Source: Bacteroidota bacterium (GTDB taxonomy: Bacteria > Bacteroidota > Bacteroidia > NS11-12g > UBA9320). Taken from it: a DNA stretch of 26,571 bases. The DNA lies in NCBI GenBank assembly GCA_003485825.1, contig DNHN01000069.1, forward strand, positions 1-26,571, in the 5' to 3' direction. This document shows positions 14,354-21,886 of the stretch, piece after piece. Position 1 is the stretch's first letter, and every line of letters starts with the position of its first letter. The notes beneath the pieces are model-generated. The model saw only the letters and a list, made by a program, of their open reading frames with translations. It ran no database searches and was not told where the DNA came from. The position numbers and the translations under genes are program-made.

Positions 14354-16738
14354 ATGATTATGCTCAACTGGACCACCAGATTTTTTCTGCTATGCATGAT
14401 TACAGTAATGGCACTCACTGCTGGTGCACAAGAGAACTCCTATACCATTCAAGGTAGTATAGAGGAGGGAAATACCAATGAGCCACTCGGTTTTGTTACT
14501 GTGATGGTCTATAATGCTAAAGACAGCACTAGAATAACCGGAACAACGAGTCGTGAAAATGGAACGTTTACCTTACAAACAGATATACAACAGGTCTACC
14601 TTGAAATCGCTTTTATGGGATATGCCACTAAGGAGGTAAGTGGCCTCCAGTTTGAGAGTGGGATCGCTAATGTAGGCACAGTAGTACTTTTAGAAAACAA
14701 TCAGTCTCTAGGTCAAGTAACGGTTCGTGCAGAAAAGTCGTCGACCGTATTCAAACTAGATAAACGAGTATTTAATGTAGGCAAAGACATAAGTAGTACA
14801 GGAGCTAGTGCCCTTGAAGTACTGAATAATGTCCCGTCGGTAAACGTCAACATAGAAGGTGATATAAGTCTACGAGGAAGTGGAGGAGTACAAGTACTCA
14901 TAAACGGGAAACCATCTGTGATAGCTAGTGATCAAGGGAATGCTATGGGTACCATCACCGCAGATATGATTGAAAAAATAGAGGTAATCACAAACCCGTC
15001 AGCCAAATATGATGCTGAAGGGACTTCTGGGATCATCAATATAGTGCTAAAAAAAGAAGAGCGGCGAGGACTCAATGGCAGCGTAAGTTTGAATACTGGG
15101 ACACCGCATAATCACAGCGTTGGGTTGAGCTTAAATAGAAGAACAGAAAAGTTTAATCTATTTACTCAATTGGGGGTAGGGTATCGTGAATTACCTCGTA
15201 TACGAGAAAATGTCAATAGAGACTTGGTCAATCAAACTACAGTAAACAGTGAAGGTTTAGAGTACCGGAATGAGCTTTTTTATAATGCTGTCCTAGGTAC
15301 AGATTATTACATTAATGCGTACAATGTAATTACACTATCTGGAAATTTTGCTTATGAGATAGAAGATCAGCCCTCTGAAACGAATTTTGAAAGAATAGAC
15401 GAGAACGGACAGATCCTTTCTAAATGGAATAGAACAGAGGTAACTTCAGCGCTCAATCCAAAGTGGCAATATGAGCTGAATTACAAGAAGGATTTTAAGG
15501 ACAAAAAAGAGCACACGCTATTATTTTCTGCGATTGGTAATTTTTTTGGTAAAGACCAGTCTTCTGAATTTGCTAATAATCAAATCGAGAATTTTGAAGG
15601 GGTTAGTAATCAGCGGACGAATACCAAATTTAACGAAGCTAGCTACTCCTTTAATTTAGACTACACCAATCCTATCACTAAAAAAATCACACTAGAAGCT
15701 GGGTCTCAATATGCCACCACGGATGTAGGTAATGACTTCTCTGTCAGTAACCTTGTGGCGGATGAATATAGAATAGATGAAGGATTAACCAATGTCTTCG
15801 AGTTTACTCAGAATGTGTTAGGCATCTATTCCACTGGAGCGTATGAAGGGGATAAGTGGGGCTTAAAGCTAGGGCTCCGGATGGAAAACACTCAGCTAAA
15901 TACACTCCTTAAAAACACAGCAGAGAGGAATAATCAAAATTACCGGAACCTTTTCCCAAGCGTACATTCATCTTACAAGATATCTAAGACGGTAAGCATG
16001 CAAGCAGGATACTCTAGACGTGTTTTTAGACCGAGGATGTGGGATTTAAACCCTTTTTTCAATATTAGAAATAATTTTTCTATTCGTCGAGGGAATCCAG
16101 AACTACTGCCCGAATTTACTGATTCGTATGAAATTTCAACCCTATTCACGTATAAAAAAGCGTCGGTAAATGCTAGTTTATATCATCGCTATACGACTGA
16201 AAAGATTGACCGTGTTTCTACGTTTGAAGATAATATAAGTATTACTGCCCCTTACAATATAGGAACGAACAGAATATCAGGTTTGGAGCTCAATGGGAAA
16301 TATAGTGCTACTAAAAGATTGTCTTTTAACGGAGATTTTAATTTCGGTAGTTTCATACGAAAGGGCACTTTTGAAAGTACTAATTTTGATTTCAATGCTT
16401 CTACATGGAGTTCTAAATTAACTACAAAAATTAAGTTCCCATTGGGATTTGATTTTGAAACTACGGGGCATTTCAGGTCCAAGGAACAAACCATACAAGG
16501 AGTTCAATCGAGTATGATATTTGCTGATTTAGGCGTCAGAACAAAGATTCTAAAGGGCAAAGGAGTTTTTAGTTTCAGTGTGAGAGATATTTTTGAGTCT
16601 CGTATACGCGAAAATTTCACTTCTCAGCCCAGCTTCTCTTTGTATAATCGAAGTTTACGCGGACGCTTCATCACCTTCGGGTTTAGCTATGGTTTTGGCA
16701 AAGGAGAAGCTATGACCTATTCGGGTAGAAGGAGGTAG
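14354..16738 (+). CDS. Outer-membrane receptor-like beta-barrel (TonB-dependent type)
   Basis: A 794-residue outer-membrane protein. A signal peptide (about 1-25, ending TAGAQ) leads into a carboxypeptidase-regulatory-like beta-sandwich (about 30-115), a plug domain (about 135-235; LEVLNNVPSVNVN, ISLRGSGGVQVLINGKPS, IEKIEVITNPSAKYDAEG) and a barrel of alternating strands. The combination fits the 'outer membrane beta-barrel family' of Bacteroidota TonB-dependent receptors. Cargo is unknown, and no SusD-like gene or regulator lies beside it. Two ATGs lie close together (14354 and 14360); either gives a workable signal peptide. Monocistronic, converging on the methylase gene. Confidence 0.88.
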   Translation: MIMLNWTTRFFLLCMITVMALTAGAQENSYTIQGSIEEGNTNEPLGFVTVMVYNAKDSTRITGTTSRENGTFTLQTDIQQVYLEIAFMGYATKEVSGLQFESGIANVGTVVLLENNQSLGQVTVRAEKSSTVFKLDKRVFNVGKDISSTGASALEVLNNVPSVNVNIEGDISLRGSGGVQVLINGKPSVIASDQGNAMGTITADMIEKIEVITNPSAKYDAEGTSGIINIVLKKEERRGLNGSVSLNTGTPHNHSVGLSLNRRTEKFNLFTQLGVGYRELPRIRENVNRDLVNQTTVNSEGLEYRNELFYNAVLGTDYYINAYNVITLSGNFAYEIEDQPSETNFERIDENGQILSKWNRTEVTSALNPKWQYELNYKKDFKDKKEHTLLFSAIGNFFGKDQSSEFANNQIENFEGVSNQRTNTKFNEASYSFNLDYTNPITKKITLEAGSQYATTDVGNDFSVSNLVADEYRIDEGLTNVFEFTQNVLGIYSTGAYEGDKWGLKLGLRMENTQLNTLLKNTAERNNQNYRNLFPSVHSSYKISKTVSMQAGYSRRVFRPRMWDLNPFFNIRNNFSIRRGNPELLPEFTDSYEISTLFTYKKASVNASLYHRYTTEKIDRVSTFEDNISITAPYNIGTNRISGLELNGKYSATKRLSFNGDFNFGSFIRKGTFESTNFDFNASTWSSKLTTKIKFPLGFDFETTGHFRSKEQTIQGVQSSMIFADLGVRTKILKGKGVFSFSVRDIFESRIRENFTSQPSFSLYNRSLRGRFITFGFSYGFGKGEAMTYSGRRR

Positions 16739-16741
16739 TAA

Positions 16742-16767
16742 GGTTAAAAAAAGAACATTTTTTATCC
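16742..16767. terminator. A/T-rich bidirectional terminator-like hairpin
   Basis: GGTTAAAAAA (16742-16751) and TTTTTTATCC (16758-16767) pair at nine of ten positions around GAACAT-type loop bases, between two convergent genes. It overlaps the methylase stop. Weak stem but T runs on both strands. Confidence 0.4.
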
Positions 16768-17460
16768 CTCTACGATATAAATAGTTGGTTTCTTGTGTAG
16801 TTCTATCTCACGTGGTTTCCACTCAGATATAGGCTTGGAGATAATGGTTTCTTTTCCTTCTTTTTCGATATCTACAGCCACACATAGCTTGGTGTCTTTC
16901 TGTAGATTTTTGATGAGAAACTCTAGAAACTGATTATTGCGATAGGGTGCTTCCATAAAAATCTGAGACGCCTTACGGGAGCGCACTTCCATATCTTTCA
17001 GCGCTATTATTCTATCTCGTGCGTCGATAGGAAGATACCCATTAAATTTAAATCGTTGGCCATTAAATCCACTCGCCATCAGAGCTAGAAATAGCGATGA
17101 GCTACCTGCTAGAGGTATTACTTTCACACCTTTGGTGTGGGCATATTTAGCCACCTCACTTCCTGGGTCTGCTATGGCGGGTAAGCCAGCCTCTGAGAGT
17201 ACACCTATGCTCTGCGTACCGATGAATTCATTGAAAAACATTTTGAACCCCACATAGTTATTGTGCTTGTCTAGCTCTACGAATACAAAATCATTTTGAT
17301 GTGTTGGATGGTTTATCGCTTTCAGAAAAGCACGTGCTGTCTTTTCTTTTTCTACTATGAAATGGGTGATTTTATACGTCTCTTCTAGGGTACGCTTAGG
17401 AAGGTACTCGGGGTCAAATTCTCCTATGAAATTAGGAATCATATATAGTGCTGTGCTCAC
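16762..17460 (-). CDS. RsmI-like SAM-dependent methyltransferase
   Basis: A 232-residue tetrapyrrole-methylase-fold protein. SIGVLSEAGLPAIADPGSEVAKYA (84-107) and VIPLAGSSSLFLALMASGFNGQRFKFNGYLP (114-144) match the family that includes RsmI, which 2'-O-methylates C1402 of 16S rRNA. The N-terminal glycine-rich signature of true RsmI (VPTPIGNL) is replaced by MIPNFIGEF and the C-terminal extension is absent, so this is probably the short paralogue and its target is not certain. The start is GTG, four bases after a TAATATTG box. Confidence 0.85.
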   Translation of the reverse strand: MSTALYMIPNFIGEFDPEYLPKRTLEETYKITHFIVEKEKTARAFLKAINHPTHQNDFVFVELDKHNNYVGFKMFFNEFIGTQSIGVLSEAGLPAIADPGSEVAKYAHTKGVKVIPLAGSSSLFLALMASGFNGQRFKFNGYLPIDARDRIIALKDMEVRSRKASQIFMEAPYRNNQFLEFLIKNLQKDTKLCVAVDIEKEGKETIISKPISEWKPREIELHKKPTIYIVEG

Positions 17461-17464
17461 TTTG

Positions 17465-17472
17465 CAATATTA
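17465..17472 (-). promoter_or_regulatory. -7-like box before the RsmI-like gene
   Basis: Minus strand TAATATTG, then CAAA and the GTG start; TTTA lies 20 bases upstream. Identical octamer and spacing to the CrtA-like gene. Confidence 0.5.
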
Positions 17473-17510
17473 TGATAAATAGAGCCGTTATTTAAACTAT
17501 GATACTTTTA

Positions 17511-17534
17511 GGTTCACTCAAGATACTGTGAACC
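17511..17534. repeat. 7-bp inverted repeat GGTTCAC/GTGAACC
   Basis: Perfect arms around a 10-base loop in the gap upstream of the WG-repeat gene. No T run follows; could be a protein site or relic sequence. Confidence 0.3.
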
Positions 17535-17605
17535 GTAAAATTGTATCTCCACAAGATGTTTTTGAAAGTGAATTATTGGAAGAAACTTAGATTTAAAATA
17601 AACAA

Positions 17606-18111
17606 ATGAGAAATTACATCACACTAGCACTTTTGATTATTCTTTTCGGTTTTACATCTTCACCTTACGATTCTATTTCCAAGTTTGATTGGAATGGCAA
17701 TGCATGGGCTCTTGTACAGCAAGATGGTTTATATGGATTTATAGATGTGTTTGGTGAAGAAGTGGTCAAGCCTAAGAATGATAAGATAGATCGGTTCAAT
17801 AAAGAAGCTAATAACTGGGCAAAAGTATATTTAGATAACCACGAAGGTTTTTTAAATGTGTTTGGAGAAGAAGTAGTAGCTCCTCAATATGACAAAATAC
17901 ACTTGTTCAAAAAAAAGACGAATAATTGGGCTTTGGTAGAGAAAGCAGGACTGCTCGGCTATATAAATGTATTTGGTGAAGAAGTGGTGAAGCCCAAGTA
18001 TGATATAATTCATCCGTTTAGTAAGACACCAATGGTTGGACTAAGATAGAACGAGACGGAGCGGTTGGTTTTATAGATGTGTTTGGAGAAGAAGTGGTTG
18101 AGGTAGAGTGA
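17606..18111 (+). pseudogene. WG-repeat exported protein, frameshifted in its last repeat
   Basis: The open frame (17606-18049) has a signal peptide (MRNYITLALLIILFGF) and WG/KWG-type repeats of 37 residues, each with NxWA, a G-[FY]-[IL] turn and VFGEEVV. Three full repeats are in frame, then the frame closes at TAG 18047-18049. A fourth repeat (NGWTKIERDGAVGFIDVFGEEVV) continues in the next frame to TGA 18109-18111. The ATG inside the shared GAYGT-TTTGG-like stretch recurs at 17745, 17856, 17967 and 18077: spacing 111, 111, 110. That shows one base missing near 18025-18032. It could be a real mutation, recent decay or a sequencing error. Function unknown; WG repeats are usually binding scaffolds. 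Confidence 0.8.
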
Positions 18112-18538
18112 GGAAGCAGTTAATTACAATATCTACTCTACTTCTGTGCACGAACTGTTTAAGCCAGAATCTAAAACCAGAAGATACTTTTGATAAATAT
18201 TTCTACGTTTTAGGATTTGATTCCCCATTCCCGCTGTCATTTCAAAAAGGTGAAACTATAAATTTAAATAACGGGTTGGAGTTTGAAGCATTTTTCTTCA
18301 ATAAGAATGGTAAACTACAAATGGTAGAGAGTTACCAGTGGTGTGGTACTACGGTTTTTTTGAGAGATTAAAAAATGCAGTTTTTGGAGGCGTTAAGTAC
18401 AATGAAAGCAGAGAGGGAAGTTACAACTTTAATATAGGGAATAATTCACTTTACCTTGCATTTGGAGGTGATGAATACTATTGCAAGATTATAGGTAATT
18501 ACTATGACAAGAGTGAGTTGGAAACTAAAAAATCGTAA
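18108..18538 (+). pseudogene. Small exported protein, split by a frameshift at a T7 run
   Basis: Unrecognised. A GTG at 18108 overlaps the restored WG-gene stop (GTGA) and starts a signal-peptide-like sequence (MRKQLITISTLLLCTNCLSQ). The frame ends at 18371, shortly after a run of seven T at 18355-18361. The -1 frame continues without a stop to 18538 (YYGFFERLKNAVFGGVKY and onward). Adding one T would join both into a single protein of about 143 residues. The 0-frame codons GTT TTT TTG form the heptamer T TTT TTG, a known type of -1 slippery site, so programmed frameshifting or transcript slippage is possible. A lost base is the simpler explanation. Confidence 0.6.
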
Positions 18539-18591
18539 TAAAACAGAAAAATCCAAGTAATAGTATGCTAAGAGAGTAAAAGTAGAGTATT

Positions 18592-20196
18592 CTATTTCCT
18601 GTATTCCTTTACTACTTCTTCCACGCCCAAACCCTGCAGAAAATGTTCTTCATCTGTGTGGTATTCACCTTTAGTGTCTATGAAAATATGGCTTGGGTAT
18701 CCGGTCACATTAAACCGTTCTAGAAACTGAGCAGAGAGTGTCGGCGACATAAAAATTTGAGTACCGGTCATTTCCATTTTTAGCACAGATTCCATCCAAG
18801 TCGTTTTTTTACTGCTACGCCCTTCGCACAGGTAGACTACCTCTACATCGTTAGCTTTTAGCTCGTTTAGCTTTGCTTTACTCGCCATTATATCCATGCG
18901 GCACGGGCCACACCACGTGCCCCATATATCGAGGATGATGATCTTGTTGGGGTATTTATTTTTGATCGCGTTTAGCAACATAGCTAGGCTGTCTTGCTCG
19001 GCGTAGTACATAGATACAGATGTATTGGTAGCTTCCAGTTTACCTAAAGCAGAGACTTCTGGAGCGTCTGCAAGCATGTTTAGCAATTGATTCGTAGTCT
19101 CTTCATCTCTTGTGGCTATGTTGTCATACAGATTAGTAGACTGTGTTGAAGATAATAATGACCGGGTCTTAGCAAAGTAGTTGGGCCTATCCGACTTTTC
19201 TGGTATAGCTGCAATTAGCAACCTATCTGGATCAGCAATATCTAGTTCCTTTATTTTTTGGATAAAATCGGTTAGATGAGCTGCATATACTTCATTGCAG
19301 TATTGGTCTAGGTACTTTTCTTTTCCCTTCGCATAGACTGTTTTGTCATACGATTCTTTGTTTTCACGTTTCATCATTTCAGTAAACCAGAGTCCAAAAT
19401 CTTCCCGTTCATCAGGCCCTAGCAGATTCCAAATGGTTATCTTAGTTTGATGGTCATACACATCTCTGTCTCCATAAAAAAGGTTGTTGAATAAATACGA
19501 GTATACATCTGCTGTGTACATACTAGAGTGGCTTGGATTGTAGCTTAGTATTTCGTTCAGTAATGCATCTGGCACGGGTTTACCCCAGTTGATGATTAAT
19601 TGACGTGAGTAGTAAGACGCATAGTCGTCATCTCTGGCAATCTTGGCATAGGGTGAAGGATGTCTTGCTATATATTTATCTAGTTTAGCGATGTGTTTTT
19701 GAAAAGCAACTTCAAGTTGCTTAGATCTAATATGGGCTGAGTCTTTGGAGTGAAATACAATGTCAGATTGCCTCTTATTATAATCGCTAGCTTTGATTTT
19801 AGAAATCTTATTGAAATAGATTGTGGCTTCGGAATCTGGCCCACTAAAAATACTTTTCTTACCAGATAAGAACGAGGGAATAAGATGTTTTGCTTTAGCA
19901 TTTAGAGTGATGTGGAGACCTTTATCTACTACTAGTGTAGTAAAGATGATGTCTTCAACACTAAAAAAGCAAAGATCTACGGCATTCTTGTAGGGTAGGT
20001 CAATCTTAAAATTTCCATTTTCATCTGGAGTAGTGATAATAGTAAGGTACTCTCGGTCTATGGCCGAGTAGTAGTTTAATTGTACATCTATGTCACTGTG
20101 CTTTTTAGGGTCAAAGTTTTTAAACTCACCCGTAATTTGAGCTTGGGCCAAGCCAAAGGAAAAAATAAGAATGATGAGTAATTGTAGCTTTTTCAT
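18592..20196 (-). CDS. TlpA-like thioredoxin-domain exported protein
   Basis: A 534-residue secreted or periplasmic protein. A signal peptide (MKKLQLLIILIFSFGLAQAQ) is followed by about 380 residues with a beta-rich N-terminal part (ITGEFKNF, typical of DUF4369-type TlpA proteins) and a helical middle, then a C-terminal TlpA/AhpC-TSA domain. Its redox motif WGTWCGPC has cysteines 425 and 432 in a C-G-P-C context (the active pair is 429 and 432), and GYPSHIFID carries the cis-proline. A disulfide-reducing role in the periplasm is expected. The frame opens at 20208, but the ATG at 20196 places the signal peptide at the N terminus. A -7 box lies nine bases upstream. Confidence 0.88.
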   Translation of the reverse strand: MKKLQLLIILIFSFGLAQAQITGEFKNFDPKKHSDIDVQLNYYSAIDREYLTIITTPDENGNFKIDLPYKNAVDLCFFSVEDIIFTTLVVDKGLHITLNAKAKHLIPSFLSGKKSIFSGPDSEATIYFNKISKIKASDYNKRQSDIVFHSKDSAHIRSKQLEVAFQKHIAKLDKYIARHPSPYAKIARDDDYASYYSRQLIINWGKPVPDALLNEILSYNPSHSSMYTADVYSYLFNNLFYGDRDVYDHQTKITIWNLLGPDEREDFGLWFTEMMKRENKESYDKTVYAKGKEKYLDQYCNEVYAAHLTDFIQKIKELDIADPDRLLIAAIPEKSDRPNYFAKTRSLLSSTQSTNLYDNIATRDEETTNQLLNMLADAPEVSALGKLEATNTSVSMYYAEQDSLAMLLNAIKNKYPNKIIILDIWGTWCGPCRMDIMASKAKLNELKANDVEVVYLCEGRSSKKTTWMESVLKMEMTGTQIFMSPTLSAQFLERFNVTGYPSHIFIDTKGEYHTDEEHFLQGLGVEEVVKEYRK

Positions 20197-20205
20197 TTCT
20201 GATAC

Positions 20206-20213
20206 CAAATATA
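20206..20213 (-). promoter_or_regulatory. -7 box before the TlpA-like gene
   Basis: Minus strand TATATTTG, exact match, nine bases before the ATG. The expected -33 region falls at the edge of the 10-bp tandem repeat. Confidence 0.6.
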
Positions 20214-20236
20214 ATTATTTGTAAATAGAACCTCCC

Positions 20237-20263
20237 TTTCACCTACTTTCACCTACTTTCACC
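20237..20263. repeat. 10-bp tandem repeat TTTCACCTAC, 2.7 copies
   Basis: Three perfect starts of TTTCACC at 20237, 20247 and 20257 in the gap between two divergent genes. It lies where the -33 region of the TlpA-like promoter would be and 36 bp before the oxygenase start. Confidence 0.9.
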
Positions 20264-20298
20264 CCGATTTAAGAGATCATTACATTTTGAGCACCATA

Positions 20299-20910
20299 GT
20301 GTTTGAAGACGGCATTTCAGAAATGCTAGCTTCTATAGAAAGCCGCGGCTATTATGAATGTAAACAAGTCGTATCGAGCAAAACTGCGGAGAGATTGCGT
20401 GCTTATATGGATACGCAGTATGAGCAAGACCAATTCAAAAAAGCGGGTGTAGGCAAAGGAGCTTCTTTGGTGATAAACGAGTCTATACGCAAAGACTCCA
20501 TCCTGTGGATAGAGCGAGAACCCAAAAACGAGCTAGTAGCAGACTACGCTAGCTTTGTCAGTGAACTTATACCCCAACTCAATCGCCATTTTTTCTTGCC
20601 GCTCAAAGACAAGGAGCTGATGTATGCCATTTATGAAAAAGGTTCTTTTTACAAAAAGCACAGGGATAGATTTATAGGAAATCAACACCGCTTTTTTACG
20701 GTGGTGCTCTACCTCACAGACTGGCAAGAAGGAGACGGAGGAGAGCTAGTTATTTACAAAGATGATACGCAGATAAAGGTGACACCTACGGCCGGCACCT
20801 TCATTATTTTTATGTCTGAAATGGAGCACGAGGTACTGCCCGCTTTGGCTAGGCGATACAGCATCACAGGTTGGGTTACAGATGTGCCAATAGGGTTGAC
20901 GTTTTTGTAA
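20299..20910 (+). CDS. 2-oxoglutarate/Fe(II) oxygenase, prolyl-hydroxylase-like
   Basis: A 203-residue dioxygenase of the SM-20/PHD-like 2OG-Fe(II) family. Iron ligands are visible as H121-x-D123 (KKHRDRF) and H177 (EMEHEVLP). R186 in ARRYSITGW is placed to bind the 2-oxoglutarate carboxylate. In bacteria such enzymes hydroxylate proteins (for example EF-Tu prolines in Pseudomonas) or free amino acids; the substrate here is unknown. No ATG is near the N terminus. The frame can start at TTG 20287 or GTG 20299; GTG is preferred because the TTG lies in a promoter-like TACATTTTG. An ATG at codon 14 of the longest frame is also possible. Confidence 0.87.
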   Translation: MFEDGISEMLASIESRGYYECKQVVSSKTAERLRAYMDTQYEQDQFKKAGVGKGASLVINESIRKDSILWIEREPKNELVADYASFVSELIPQLNRHFFLPLKDKELMYAIYEKGSFYKKHRDRFIGNQHRFFTVVLYLTDWQEGDGGELVIYKDDTQIKVTPTAGTFIIFMSEMEHEVLPALARRYSITGWVTDVPIGLTFL

Positions 20911-20923
20911 GGGAAAGCAAAGT

Positions 20924-21700
20924 CTACACACCTCTCAAAAAACCAACAGCCACTTTATTGAAAATGTGTGGTTGCTCTACGTTTACTACGTGGCCACAGG
21001 CGGGTATCACGTGTAGTGTAGCACTTTGGTGGTCTTTTACTATTTTAGATAGGTTGGGTAGAAACATGTGGTCCTCTTCTCCCATGATATAGAGAGTGGG
21101 CACGCCAGCATCTTTAAATCTAAAATATTTCAACAGCGGATTGATATCTGCTACTAGTGTAAACCAACGTTTAAACTCTTTTTGGTAGAGCTTCTTAGCT
21201 TCATTAATAAAAAGGTTTCTGCTCTCTTTATGCGATTTTTTTGGCATTATAATATGGGCAAAAAAGCGGTAGAGAAGGAGGTAAGGCACTACAGATTTGA
21301 GTAATACTCCTAGTCTCATTAGTACTTGTCCCCTCAGGTTCATTTTCATAATAGCACCACCCATTATCATACTGAGCGTGCGTTGGGGAAATCGTTCGGT
21401 TATTTCGCGAATGACTATCGTACCTAGTGAGATACCTACATAGTGAGTGGACGCTATTTTGAGGTGGTCCAAGACTTCTACTACCTCATTTCCTATAGTA
21501 TCAAAACGGTACCTTTTCAGTTTTTCGTAAATTGGTTTTTTAGACTTTCCATGCCCACGTAAATCGATGAGTAGCACATTGAAGTGCTTTTGGAAAGCAC
21601 GTATTTGCTTGTACCAGATACTGCTGCTACCTCCTGCTCCGTGAATGAAAGTCACCCATTCGGCATCCTCGCTGTGTATATGTGTCGTATAGTATAACAC
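20924..21700 (-). CDS. Alpha/beta hydrolase
   Basis: A 258-residue soluble alpha/beta-hydrolase. HGAGGSSSIW (20-29) is the oxyanion-hole segment and LLIDLRGHGKS (43-53) is typical of the family. The triad is S91 (GISLGT), D210 (GEEDHMF) and H237 (CGHVVNVEQP). A hydrophobic cap at about 115-165 would shape the substrate pocket, which cannot be predicted. The start is GTG, and the gene converges on the oxygenase gene with only 13 bp between their stops. Confidence 0.9.
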   Translation of the reverse strand: MLYYTTHIHSEDAEWVTFIHGAGGSSSIWYKQIRAFQKHFNVLLIDLRGHGKSKKPIYEKLKRYRFDTIGNEVVEVLDHLKIASTHYVGISLGTIVIREITERFPQRTLSMIMGGAIMKMNLRGQVLMRLGVLLKSVVPYLLLYRFFAHIIMPKKSHKESRNLFINEAKKLYQKEFKRWFTLVADINPLLKYFRFKDAGVPTLYIMGEEDHMFLPNLSKIVKDHQSATLHVIPACGHVVNVEQPHIFNKVAVGFLRGV

Positions 21701-21714
21701 TCTTTTAGTAGTAA

Positions 21715-21722
21715 CAAAGGTA
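21715..21722 (-). promoter_or_regulatory. -7 box before the hydrolase gene
   Basis: Minus strand TACCTTTG, exact match, 14 bases before the GTG start. No -33 element recognised. Confidence 0.5.
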
Positions 21723-21874
21723 AGCGATTATTCGTTTGTGTTTTAGATCCATTCGCGCATTAAGTCTTCCCGTACAAGTAAGACAATCATTATTACCATC
21801 CTAAGTGTATATGAATTCCGAGTTTTTACTTCTCAAGAATCTGAACATATACAAGTTTAAACAACTTCATAATC

Positions 21875-21882
21875 TATCATTG
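21875..21882 (+). promoter_or_regulatory. -7-like box before ptrB
   Basis: TATCATTG (one mismatch to TAnnTTTG), then CACC and the ATG at 21887: leaderless layout. A palindrome GTTTAAAC lies just upstream at 21855-21862. Confidence 0.45.
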
Positions 21883-21886
21883 CACC

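Noticed and set aside
17481..17590. Open frame ending ...VFESELLEET before the WG gene
   Set aside because: Looked like the tail of a decayed gene, but it has no start codon, is only about 35 codons long and matches nothing I know. Chance is adequate.
17745..18079. Regular 111-base DNA repeats suggesting an array
   Set aside because: They encode 37-residue WG protein repeats, with codon-level divergence between units; not CRISPR-like repeats and spacers.
20287..20298. TTG start for the oxygenase
   Set aside because: The TTG is part of a promoter-like TACATTTTG; the GTG at 20299 or a later ATG is more likely.
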